From positions 1 to 6,677 of the forward strand of contig JAFYIW010000297.1 in assembly GCA_017538465.1 (NCBI GenBank): a stretch of DNA of 6,677 bases, written 5' to 3'. Both the position numbers and the translations under genes were made by a program. Source of the DNA: Victivallales bacterium. GTDB lineage: Bacteria > Verrucomicrobiota > Lentisphaeria > Oligosphaerales > Oligosphaeraceae. This document shows, one piece after another, positions 1 to 6,024 of the stretch. Every line of letters begins with the position of its first letter. The first letter of the stretch is position 1. The notes beneath the pieces were generated by a model. The model was not told the origin of the DNA and ran no database searches. It saw only the letters and a list, made by a program, of their open reading frames with translations.

Positions 1-46
1 AGAAATAGCGTTGAGGGGACACCTGGAACGCGGCCCATCGGTTCAT
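1..46 (-). CDS. Possible 5' end of a minus-strand gene (cut by the window edge)
   Basis: On the minus strand an ATG at 46-44 opens a frame that stays open to the window edge and reads MNRWAAFQVSPQRYF. It begins 24 nt after the stop codon of the membrane-protein gene at 71-688, a spacing that would suit a two-gene minus-strand operon. No strong ribosome binding site is visible and only 15 codons can be seen, so neither the coding status nor a family can be established. It could equally be chance open sequence. Confidence 0.25.
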   Translation of the reverse strand, partial: MNRWAAFQVSPQRYF

Positions 47-70
47 ATCAAGCCATTCTGCTACAGCATT

Positions 71-688
71 TCATTCAGCAGGTCTTCGCCTTTGCCAAAC
101 CACCACTCCCAAGGCAAGTATCAGCGCCAGTCCCCCTGAGACAATGCCGATAATTCTTGCATAAAAACCTCCAAGCAAGACCATGCTACAAGGATGGTAG
201 TGGACAACCACCGACAGGTCTGCACAGGCGGGGTCCGCCTGCGGCGTCTTGACCTCCACCTCCAACGTATAGTCCTGATATGGAAGATGAGGTGCAGCAT
301 GCCAAAGATACGCAAATGGCGTTCCAGAAAAATGGTCGGCGGAATCCGACCAAATTTCCTTACACGGCGTACTATTGTCTCCTTCCACCACCACAGTGTC
401 TCCATCAAGCAAGGAGAACTCCAGGAAACTGGCGTCCTGGAATTTCAGGAACTTTGATTTCTCCTCTCGAAGATACAGCACACAGCCGTGAAGTCCCTCA
501 TACCCATGGTGAAACGGAATCCGGAGATGCGTTGGCTGGGTTGCATCCAAGTGAAATTCACAGGGAACCGCCTCCACTTCCGCCTGAAAACGCTTTGTCA
601 CGGAGTGGTCAAACCGCAAACACAGCACACCGAAAAAGCCAAGCGCAAGCACCAACACCCATAATATCAATCGAATCCAATACCGCAT
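71..688 (-). CDS. Unrecognised bitopic membrane protein with a Cys-containing extracytoplasmic domain
   Basis: A 205-residue protein with no family I recognise. Residues about 4-24 are a hydrophobic helix preceded by Arg2 and Arg6, and residues about 168-198 are a second helix followed by RRR, so the positive-inside rule puts both ends in the cytoplasm. The segment from about 26 to 167 would face the periplasm or outside. It is hydrophilic, looks beta-rich and carries five cysteines (43, 69, 109, 155, 167) that could form disulfides; a sixth (Cys23) lies in the first helix. There is no lipobox and no catalytic motif. The ATG at 688-686 is supported by an AAGGT Shine-Dalgarno (699-695 on the minus strand) 6 nt upstream. 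The gene diverges from ruvC, with a 175-nt gap holding an AT-rich stretch and a 9-bp repeat array. GC is about 53% in block 241-300, below the neighbouring housekeeping genes. A coding role is likely; the function is unknown. Confidence 0.8.
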   Translation of the reverse strand: MRYWIRLILWVLVLALGFFGVLCLRFDHSVTKRFQAEVEAVPCEFHLDATQPTHLRIPFHHGYEGLHGCVLYLREEKSKFLKFQDASFLEFSLLDGDTVVVEGDNSTPCKEIWSDSADHFSGTPFAYLWHAAPHLPYQDYTLEVEVKTPQADPACADLSVVVHYHPCSMVLLGGFYARIIGIVSGGLALILALGVVVWQRRRPAE

Positions 689-765
689 GCGTTTACCTTG
701 TTGAATGGAAGCTGTTTTGTATTAATATATCCTAATTTTACAATATTTCATAGCCTACCTAATTG

Positions 766-819
766 GGCTAGAACGGCTAGTTCGGCTAGCAAGGCTAGAA
801 CAGCTAGCAAGGCTTTCAA
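766..819. repeat. 9-bp tandem array, GGCTAGNNN, six units
   Basis: Six contiguous 9-bp units begin at 766, 775, 784, 793, 802 and 811: GGCTAGAAC, GGCTAGTTC, GGCTAGCAA, GGCTAGAAC, AGCTAGCAA and GGCTTTCAA. The first three bases and the CTAG core are conserved while the last three vary, and the sixth unit is degenerate. The array fills the gap between the divergent membrane-protein and ruvC genes, 44 nt before the ruvC start. CTAG occurs five times in about 45 bp; this tetranucleotide is usually rare in bacterial DNA. Upstream (about 720-750) is AT-rich and could hold promoters, but no convincing -35/-10 pair was found. Confidence 0.85.
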
Positions 820-863
820 GGAACTCCAAACACGAGATTTCCTTCAAGCATTATATTTGTTTC

Positions 864-1535
864 ATGCACATCAAGAATGACGCCAAACTCGCCGCGCTGC
901 TGGCGGCCTCCGAGGCACGAAAACGCGGCGAACGTCCCGCCGGGGACGCCAAAGGCTGGGAGACGCGCACTATTCGGCATGACAAGAAAGCGCCTGCCGA
1001 AATCAGTGTCCAAGGTGGAGCCGCGCAGCTAAACCTACGCATCCTGGGCATGGATACTGCCCTGCGCAAGACTGGCTGGGGCATCATCGATGTCCACGGA
1101 AAGCACTGGACCGCAGTGGACTGCGGGGTAATTGTCAATCCCCAGACAGTTTCGCTCACCGATTGCATGCGCCACCTCAACGGCGCCATCAAGGACCTCC
1201 TCACCAAGTACCACCCCGACGCCGTGGCAATCGAAGGCGGCTTCTACTGCAAGAACGCCCGCACCGCCATCGTGCTGGGAACCGCCCGCGGTGCCGTTCT
1301 GGGCGTGCTGGCCGAGGCCGAAGTGCCCGTTTACGAATACGCGCCTCGTCGTGCGAAGCAGGTGGTCACCGGCAACGGCACCGCCACCAAGGAGCACGTC
1401 GCCAAGATGGTCTCCAATCTCCTTCGCATCCGGGTCGAGAATCTCGCCAACGACTCCACCGACGCGCTGGCGTTGGCCATCTGCCACGCCGCCGCCGTCA
1501 TCGACCCCACCGCCGATTTGGAAAAACCACTGTAA
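864..1535 (+). CDS. ruvC: Crossover junction endodeoxyribonuclease RuvC
   Basis: RuvC is the Mg2+-dependent dimeric nuclease that cuts four-way Holliday junctions in the RuvABC pathway of recombination repair. The RNase H-like core begins near residue 58. The four acidic catalytic residues can be placed by motif: Asp64 in LGMDTALRKTGWG, Glu124 in VAIEGGF, and Asp197 and Asp200 in NDSTDALALA; they correspond to Asp7, Glu66, Asp138 and Asp141 of the E. coli enzyme. Phe127 matches the junction-wedging aromatic after the Glu. ARGAVLGVLAEAEVPVYEYAPRRAK-type strand and helix segments (about 141-165) also match the family. Two oddities are present: the usual DPG after the first Asp is DTA, and there is a basic extension of about 57 residues before the core. 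Family members are normally 160-190 residues; this one is 223. The ATG at 864 has no clear Shine-Dalgarno, but there is no ATG or GTG at the expected core start, so the extension is probably real. ruvA and ruvB are not in the window. Confidence 0.95.
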   Translation: MHIKNDAKLAALLAASEARKRGERPAGDAKGWETRTIRHDKKAPAEISVQGGAAQLNLRILGMDTALRKTGWGIIDVHGKHWTAVDCGVIVNPQTVSLTDCMRHLNGAIKDLLTKYHPDAVAIEGGFYCKNARTAIVLGTARGAVLGVLAEAEVPVYEYAPRRAKQVVTGNGTATKEHVAKMVSNLLRIRVENLANDSTDALALAICHAAAVIDPTADLEKPL

Positions 1536-1538
1536 AAG

Positions 1539-1566
1539 TTTAAAGTTGAAAGGGTAAAGGGTAAAG
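1539..1566 (-). repeat. Heptamer array, inverted orientation, four units
   Basis: Four contiguous 7-bp units on the plus strand read TTTAAAG, TTGAAAG, GGTAAAG and GGTAAAG. On the minus strand these are CTTTACC, CTTTACC, CTTTCAA and CTTTAAA, the same CTTT-led family as the arrays at 1664 and 2874. The array starts 3 nt after the ruvC stop codon. Positions 1536-1555 are complementary at 17 of 20 positions to 1661-1680, so a transcript could pair the two arrays around a loop of about 105 nt. The sequence between them shows nothing I recognise. Confidence 0.8.
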
Positions 1567-1663
1567 TTTGAATGCCCAATCATTCGGTGCACAAGTAATA
1601 GTCTTCTTGTTTTCGCCAAGTTTGTGATCGATTTCTGCCCCACCTCGTTCCCTGAAATGAAAC

Positions 1664-1691
1664 CTTTTGACTTTAAACTTTAACCTTTTGA
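1664..1691 (+). repeat. CTTTAAC-type heptamer array before pyrD, four units
   Basis: Four contiguous heptamers read CTTTTGA, CTTTAAA, CTTTAAC and CTTTTGA. The array ends 9 nt before the pyrD ATG, where a leader and ribosome binding site would be expected, and the only purine-rich element left is a weak GAAG at 1696-1699. It is inverted relative to the array at 1539-1566 and in the same orientation and nearly the same start-codon distance as the array at 2874-2901. TTGACA occurs at 1688-1693, but it lies too close to the start codon to be the -35 box of this gene. Confidence 0.85.
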
Positions 1692-1700
1692 CATTGAAGT

Positions 1701-2624
1701 ATGGCTGATTTATCTGTCCAACTTGGTCCGCTGAAGCTGCGGAACCCCATTGTCACCGCATCCGGCACCTTCGGCTACGGCGCCGAATATGCCTCGCTGG
1801 TTCCATTTGACCAACTAGGCGCCATCACCGTCAAGGGCGTCTCGCCCTTCCCTTGCGACGGCAATCCCATGCCACGCACCGCCGAGGTCTTTGGCGGGAT
1901 GCTCAATGCGATTGGCTTACAAAATCCTGGTATTGAACGATTTATAAAAGACGAACACTATCTGCCTTATTTGCGTACCCTGCCCTGCCCTATGATTGTG
2001 AACATCTGGGGCAAGTCCATCGAGCAATACGCCGAGGTCGCCGAGCGGCTGGACGCCGAGCGCGAGGGTGTGGCCGCCCTGGAAATCAACATCTCCTGCC
2101 CGAACGTCAAGGCAGGCGGAATCGCCTTCGGCACCGACCCGACGCAGGCCGCGAAGGTCGTTTCCGCCGTGCGCAAGGCGACCACCCTTCCGCTCATCAC
2201 CAAGCTCTCGCCGAATGTCACCCGTATCGCGGACTTCGCACGCGCCACCGTGGACGCCGGCAGCGACATGCTCTCGCTCATCAACACCTTTACCGGACTG
2301 GCCATCGACCTCGAGAAGCGCAAGAGCAAACTGGCGAATTTCACCGGTGGCTTCTCTGGCCCCGCGCTCAAGCCCATCGCCCTTCGCATGGTCTATGAGG
2401 TCCACCAAGCCGTGCCCGACACGCCCATCATCGGCATGGGCGGAGTCACCAGCGGCACCGACGCGTTGGAGTTCCTGGTCGCCGGCGCCACCGCCGTGGG
2501 CGTGGGAACCGCCATCTTCGCCAATCCGCAGTGCCTCGTGGAAATTCCACGCCAGATGAACGACTGGCTGGACGCACACCACATCGCCACCGCCGCCGAA
2601 CTCATCGGGACTTTGCAGAAATAA
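1701..2624 (+). CDS. pyrD: Dihydroorotate dehydrogenase, class 1B catalytic subunit
   Basis: PyrD oxidises dihydroorotate to orotate in de novo pyrimidine synthesis, using FMN in a cytosolic TIM barrel. Diagnostic segments are SGTFGYG (21-27), VKGVS with Lys45, NAIGLQNPG (69-77), EINISCPNVKAGG (128-140), TKLSPNVT (167-174), INTF (194-197), GMGGVTSG (245-252) and AVGVGTAIF (265-273) at the flavin phosphate site. Cys133 in NISCPN is the expected catalytic base of class 1 enzymes; class 2 membrane enzymes have Ser. The 307-residue length and the AFGTDP segment after the Cys loop point to class 1B, which normally works with the PyrK FAD/iron-sulfur subunit and NAD+. No pyrK or other pyr gene is in the window. 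The ATG at 1701 gives the standard N terminus MADLSVQLGPLKLRNPI. The ribosome binding site is weak, and a heptamer array sits immediately upstream. No damage is seen. Confidence 0.95.
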   Translation: MADLSVQLGPLKLRNPIVTASGTFGYGAEYASLVPFDQLGAITVKGVSPFPCDGNPMPRTAEVFGGMLNAIGLQNPGIERFIKDEHYLPYLRTLPCPMIVNIWGKSIEQYAEVAERLDAEREGVAALEINISCPNVKAGGIAFGTDPTQAAKVVSAVRKATTLPLITKLSPNVTRIADFARATVDAGSDMLSLINTFTGLAIDLEKRKSKLANFTGGFSGPALKPIALRMVYEVHQAVPDTPIIGMGGVTSGTDALEFLVAGATAVGVGTAIFANPQCLVEIPRQMNDWLDAHHIATAAELIGTLQK

Positions 2625-2643
2625 CCACGTTTCTCTGGACGGC

Positions 2644-2854
2644 AGGCCGGGACGCCAGACGACGGACGGCGGACGCCAGGCCGGGACGCCAGACGACGGA
2701 CGACAGACGGCAGGCCGGGACGCCAGACGACGGACGACAGACGGCAGGCCGGGACGCCAGACGGCGGACAGCGGACGTCAGGCCGGGACGTCAGACGGCG
2801 GACGACGGACGACTGACGGCAGGCCGGGACACCAGACGACGGACGGCGGACAAC
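2644..2854. repeat. 34-bp minisatellite built of GACGNNN heptamers, six units
   Basis: The segment AGGCCGGGAC starts at 2644, 2678, 2712, 2746, 2780 and 2821, so the unit length is exactly 34 bp four times, then 41 bp, followed by a last unit of about 34 bp. Each unit splits into AGGCCGG, three GACGNNN-like heptamers and a 6-nt GACGNC; the 41-bp fifth unit has exactly one extra heptamer. Units 2 and 3 are identical, and the others differ by a few substitutions. A partial GGACGGC precedes unit 1. The array starts 20 nt after the pyrD stop and ends 58 nt before the dehydrogenase start. The unit length is not a multiple of three and the open frame through it is low-complexity Arg/Asp/Thr, so it is treated as non-coding. 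Confidence 0.93.
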
Positions 2855-2873
2855 GGACTTTTACTTAAACCAA

Positions 2874-2901
2874 CTTTAACCTTTAAGCTTTAACCTTTAA
2901 C
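2874..2901 (+). repeat. CTTTAAC heptamer array before the dehydrogenase gene, four units
   Basis: Four contiguous heptamers read CTTTAAC, CTTTAAG, CTTTAAC and CTTTAAC. They end 11 nt before the ATG at 2913, a placement that mirrors the array before pyrD. The sequence between the array and the start codon, CTCCCAATAAG, has no Shine-Dalgarno, so the array lies where a leader should be. A degenerate CTTAAAC lies just upstream. Confidence 0.88.
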
Positions 2902-2912
2902 CTCCCAATAAG

Positions 2913-4538
2913 ATGCAACTCACTGAATCTGGCTTGAAAGACCGCGCCGCCTGGACTCAGGCGGGCTACGCCCTCCCCCAATATGACCGTGCCGCCGTGC
3001 GAGAGAAGACGCTCGCCGCACCGCAGTGGATTCATTTCGGCGCTGGCAACATCTTCCGCGCCTTCCAGGCCAACCTCGCCCAGCGGATGCTCAATGACGG
3101 TCTGATGGACACCGGCATCATCGCCGCCGAGGGCTTCGACTACGAGATTATCGAGAAATCCTACCGCCCACACGACAACTACTCCGTGCTGGTCACTCTC
3201 AAGGCCGATGGCTCCATTGAGAAGACCGTCATCGGCTCCGTGGTCGAATCCATGATTCTGGACTCTGAAAACGACACCGAATTCTCGTGCCTCAAGGCCG
3301 TCTTCGCCAATCCCTCGCTCCAGATGGCGACCTTCACCATCACCGAGAAGGGCTATGCGCTCAGGACGCCAGACGGCAAACTCCTCCCCGCCGTCGAGGC
3401 GGATTTCGCCGCCGGCCCCGCCAAGCCCGCCAGCTACCTCGGCAAAGTCGTCGCACTGCTCTACGCGCGTTTCCAGGCAGGCGCCTATCCCGTCGCGATG
3501 GTCTCCACGGACAACTGCTCGCACAATGGCGAGAAGCTCTGCCAGGCGGTCAGCGCCTACGCCGAAGCCTGGTCCGAGAAGGGCCTGGTGCCCAAGGCCT
3601 TCCAGGAATACATCGCCAATCCCGCAAAAGTCGCCTTCCCCTGGAGCATGATTGACAAAATCACCCCGCGCCCCGCCGACTCCGTGGAGAAGATGCTCCA
3701 GGAGAGCGGTCTGGAGGGCACCGAGGCGGTCGTGACCTCCAAGCGCACCTACGTCGCGCCCTTCGTGAACGCCGAGGAGAGCGAATACCTCGTGGTCGAG
3801 GACGCCTTCCCGAATGGCCGTCCCGCCCTGGAGAAGGTCGGCGTCATCTTCACTACCCGCGAGACGGTCAACAAGGTCGAGCGGATGAAGGTCTGCACCT
3901 GCCTGAATCCCCTCCACACCGCCTTGGCGGTCTATGGCTGCCTCCTGGGCTACACCTCCATCTGCGCCGAAACCAAAGACCCCGAGCTCTCCAAGCTCAT
4001 CCAGGTCATCGGCTACCAGGAAGGCCTGCCCGTCGTCACCAACCCCGGCGTGATTGAGCCCAAGAGCTTCATCGACACCGTGGTGAATGTCCGCCTTCCG
4101 AATCCCTTCATGCCCGACACGCCTCAGCGCATCGCCACCGACACCTCCCAGAAGCTCTCCATCCGCTTCGGCGAGACCGTCAAAGCCTACCTCGCCGACC
4201 CCGCGCTGAAGGTCTCCGACCTCAAGCTCATCCCGCTGGTCTATGCCGGATGGCTGCGCTATCTCATGGCCGTGGATGACAATGGCGCGCCCTTCGAACT
4301 CTCTCCCGACCCGCTCACCGCCACCGTCAAGCCAGTCGTGGACGCCTTCAAACTCGGCGACGCTCCCACCGTCGCTGAAGTCAAGGACAAACTCCAGGTG
4401 CTCCTGGCCAACGCCAAGATTTTCGGCGTGGATCTCTTCGAGGCCGGCCTCGCCGACACCGTGGCGCAGTACTTCATTGAGCTCATCGCGGCCCCTGGCG
4501 CCATCCGCAAAACCCTCCAGAAATACACCGCGAGGTAA
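2913..4538 (+). CDS. Mannitol dehydrogenase / fructuronate reductase family oxidoreductase
   Basis: A 541-residue NAD(P)-dependent polyol or sugar-acid dehydrogenase of the long-chain mannitol dehydrogenase family (Pfam Mannitol_dh followed by Mannitol_dh_C). Members interconvert mannitol and fructose, fructuronate and mannonate (UxuB), or related pairs. The Rossmann motif FGAGNIFRAF is at 42-51. STDNCSHNGEKL (198-209) matches the conserved Asp-Asn-Asn-Gly region, and FPWSMIDKITPRP (242-254) matches the family signature usually read as VDRITP. The catalytic centre is E323-x-x-K326 followed by Asn332 and His335 in MKVCTCLNPLHTALA. The Lys-to-Asn spacing is one residue longer than I recall for Pseudomonas mannitol 2-dehydrogenase, and the protein is about 50 residues longer than UxuB or MtlK, so it belongs to a distinct subfamily and the substrate cannot be named. 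No kinase, aldolase or transporter for a sugar-acid pathway is nearby. The start lies 11 nt after a heptamer array with no good Shine-Dalgarno. A 9-bp hairpin follows 15 nt after the stop. Confidence 0.92.
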   Translation: MQLTESGLKDRAAWTQAGYALPQYDRAAVREKTLAAPQWIHFGAGNIFRAFQANLAQRMLNDGLMDTGIIAAEGFDYEIIEKSYRPHDNYSVLVTLKADGSIEKTVIGSVVESMILDSENDTEFSCLKAVFANPSLQMATFTITEKGYALRTPDGKLLPAVEADFAAGPAKPASYLGKVVALLYARFQAGAYPVAMVSTDNCSHNGEKLCQAVSAYAEAWSEKGLVPKAFQEYIANPAKVAFPWSMIDKITPRPADSVEKMLQESGLEGTEAVVTSKRTYVAPFVNAEESEYLVVEDAFPNGRPALEKVGVIFTTRETVNKVERMKVCTCLNPLHTALAVYGCLLGYTSICAETKDPELSKLIQVIGYQEGLPVVTNPGVIEPKSFIDTVVNVRLPNPFMPDTPQRIATDTSQKLSIRFGETVKAYLADPALKVSDLKLIPLVYAGWLRYLMAVDDNGAPFELSPDPLTATVKPVVDAFKLGDAPTVAEVKDKLQVLLANAKIFGVDLFEAGLADTVAQYFIELIAAPGAIRKTLQKYTAR

Positions 4539-4553
4539 CACGGGTTCTGCTTC

Positions 4554-4591
4554 GTGCCCCGCAGGCTACACCACAAGCGGCAGCGGGGCAC
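4554..4591 (+). terminator. GC-rich hairpin after the dehydrogenase gene, possible terminator
   Basis: GTGCCCCGC at 4554-4562 and GCGGGGCAC at 4583-4591 form a perfect 9-bp stem with a 20-nt loop. GGGT at 4542-4545 and ACCC at 4592-4595 could extend it with an internal loop on the left side. The stem begins 15 nt after the stop codon of the dehydrogenase gene. No U-tract follows (ACCCCAAGTG), so it is not a canonical intrinsic terminator; it could instead protect the 3' end of the mRNA. Confidence 0.4.
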
Positions 4592-4615
4592 ACCCCAAGT
4601 GATGGCGGGAATCTC

Positions 4616-4684
4616 ATTGCAAACCCAAAAAGATTTGCAATACACAGCAAAACTTTGTAAAAGGATTTGCAATACACAGCAAAA
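4616..4684. promoter_or_regulatory. Paired dyad repeats upstream of the DUF4143 ATPase gene, putative operator
   Basis: A 21-bp sequence occurs twice without mismatch, at 4632-4652 and 4664-4684, with starts 32 bp apart (about three helical turns). Its core TTTGCAATACACAGCAAA is itself a dyad, with TTTGC and GCAAA around 8 bp. A further half-site upstream, ATTGCAAA at 4616-4623, is perfectly inverted to TTTGCAAT at 4634-4641. Five half-sites therefore sit in 69 bp, ending 50 nt before the ATPase start, where a promoter would be. This looks like a multi-site binding region, possibly for a regulator of the gene. A recombination or RNA-structure role is also possible. No convincing -35/-10 pair was found. 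Confidence 0.6.
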
Positions 4685-4734
4685 GTATTACAGTATGGCA
4701 ACCGCTGATGTTGGCACACAACTCATAAAGCACG

Positions 4735-6024
4735 ATGGACTTCCTGCAGATTTTAACCGACCAGAAGGAGGAAATGGATGCCCTCCCTTGGGGTTCCTAT
4801 TGTCCACGCATACGCCAGTATGACCTGGATTTGACCAGTTCGCTGGCACAGGTTGTGGTTGGAATGCGTCGTTCGGGCAAGACCACTCTCTGCCACCAGG
4901 CGCTTCGAGCAGCTGGCGCCCATTATGCCTATATCAACTTTGACGATGAAATCCTAGCCAATCTGAGTGCCGCCCCCCAGCTTAACGACCTCCTTCTGGC
5001 TGCGTATGCTGTCTATGGCGATTTCACCCATATTTTTCTGGACGAAATACAGAATATCGACGGTTGGGAACTCTTCGTCAACCGCCTTTTGCGTCGGGGT
5101 CTTCGTGTCGTCCTGACCGGCTCCAATTCGCACCTGCTTTCGCAGGAACTTGGGACGCATCTCACGGGGCGTTACCGGGAAATCGAGTTGTTGCCACTCT
5201 CCTTCGCAGAGTATCTCTCTTTCGCGAAAATCGATGATGGCAGCCAGAGTACGCGTGCGCTGGCCAGGCGCGAGGAGGCGTACCAGACCTACTCGCGTCA
5301 AGGAGGACTACCCGAAAGCTACCAAGTCGCCGACCGTCGAAGCTATCTCAATACCCTCTACAACGCTATCCTATTCAAAGATGTGACGAGGCGCTTCAAT
5401 GTCCGGTATCCCAAGGTGCTCGCTCAGTTTTCCTCGGTTCTTCTAGACAACTTCTGCCGCGAAGTCAACTATCTGGAGATTTCCAAGATGCTCGGAGTCA
5501 AAGGAACCCACACCCTGCAGAACTATGCCAGCCACCTGGAGCAGGCCTTTCTCATCCGACTGGTGCCGAAATTTTCCTTCAAACCGCTACGGCGCCAGCA
5601 GTCGGAGAAGGCATACGCGATGGATCTTGGAATGGTCACCTCTTTCACGGGCATCTCCGAAAATGGCGACAACTTGGGCTGGCGACTGGAAAATCTCGTT
5701 TTCCTCAAACTTTACAGCGGACGCGCAGCCGGCGACTACGATATCTTTTACTGGAAAAATGGCTGTGAGGTCGACTTCGTCTTGGTTCGCAAACAACGTG
5801 TACTTCAGCTGATTCAGGTCTGCTATGATCTCTCCACGCCCAAGACGCGCCAACGCGAAATCAACGCCTTGCTCAAGGCCTCTGAACAGCTCTTCTGCAA
5901 CGACCTCCTCCTGATTACCCACGTAGAAAAAGCCACGGAAAAACACAACGGCAAAACCATCCGCCTTCTTCCCGTCACCGATTTCCTGCTAAAACCCCTT
6001 GTTGCGGAATCACCGAATACGTGA
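4735..6024 (+). CDS. AAA+ ATPase with C-terminal DUF4143 domain
   Basis: A 429-residue protein of the widespread bacterial and archaeal family with an N-terminal AAA ATPase and a C-terminal DUF4143. Walker A is GMRRSGKTT (43-51), Walker B is HIFLDEIQNI (99-108, with Asp103 and Glu104), the sensor-1 strand is VVLTGSNSHLLS (125-136), and the family motif LTGRYREIELLPLSFAEYL spans 143-161. A winged-helix-like segment containing YLEISKMLGVKGTHTLQNY is near 246-264. The C-terminal part carries LENLVFLKLY (318-327), YWKNGCEVDFVL (339-350) and IQVCYDLS (360-367), arranged like a PD-(D/E)xK fold with QVC where an active nuclease has ExK. The physiological role of the family is not well established. 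The ATG at 4735 gives MDFLQILTDQKEEMDALPWG, which I judge family-like. An in-frame ATG at 4774 has AAGGAGG only 2 nt upstream, too close to be favoured. GC is about 47% in block 4981-5040, lower than the preceding genes. A duplicated dyad repeat lies 50 nt before the start. Confidence 0.94.
   Translation: MDFLQILTDQKEEMDALPWGSYCPRIRQYDLDLTSSLAQVVVGMRRSGKTTLCHQALRAAGAHYAYINFDDEILANLSAAPQLNDLLLAAYAVYGDFTHIFLDEIQNIDGWELFVNRLLRRGLRVVLTGSNSHLLSQELGTHLTGRYREIELLPLSFAEYLSFAKIDDGSQSTRALARREEAYQTYSRQGGLPESYQVADRRSYLNTLYNAILFKDVTRRFNVRYPKVLAQFSSVLLDNFCREVNYLEISKMLGVKGTHTLQNYASHLEQAFLIRLVPKFSFKPLRRQQSEKAYAMDLGMVTSFTGISENGDNLGWRLENLVFLKLYSGRAAGDYDIFYWKNGCEVDFVLVRKQRVLQLIQVCYDLSTPKTRQREINALLKASEQLFCNDLLLITHVEKATEKHNGKTIRLLPVTDFLLKPLVAESPNT

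Noticed and set aside
852..859. TATATTTG, matching the Bacteroidota -7 box TAnnTTTG, just before the ruvC start
   Set aside because: It lies 4 nt before the ATG and has no TTTG-type partner at the right distance upstream, so a promoter call is not justified.
1688..1693. Perfect TTGACA -35 box before pyrD
   Set aside because: It is only 7 nt from the start codon, has no -10 partner upstream of the gene and arises from the heptamer repeat.
2644..2854. CRISPR array
   Set aside because: Units are directly contiguous with no unique spacers, so this is a minisatellite.
2531..2893. 120-codon plus-strand frame running from inside pyrD through the minisatellite
   Set aside because: Its repeat part is Arg/Asp/Thr low-complexity sequence produced by the GACGNNN heptamers, the unit length is not a multiple of three, and the 5' part overlaps pyrD in another frame.
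2883..4541. 552-codon open frame antisense to the dehydrogenase gene
   Set aside because: It is a mirror of the GC-rich codon pattern of the real gene. The plus strand carries all the family motifs, and the antisense product is Gly/Glu/Asp/His-rich with no recognisable domain.
4774..4776. Alternative start for the DUF4143 ATPase after AAGGAGG
   Set aside because: The spacing of 2 nt is too short for efficient initiation, and the upstream residues look like a normal family N terminus.
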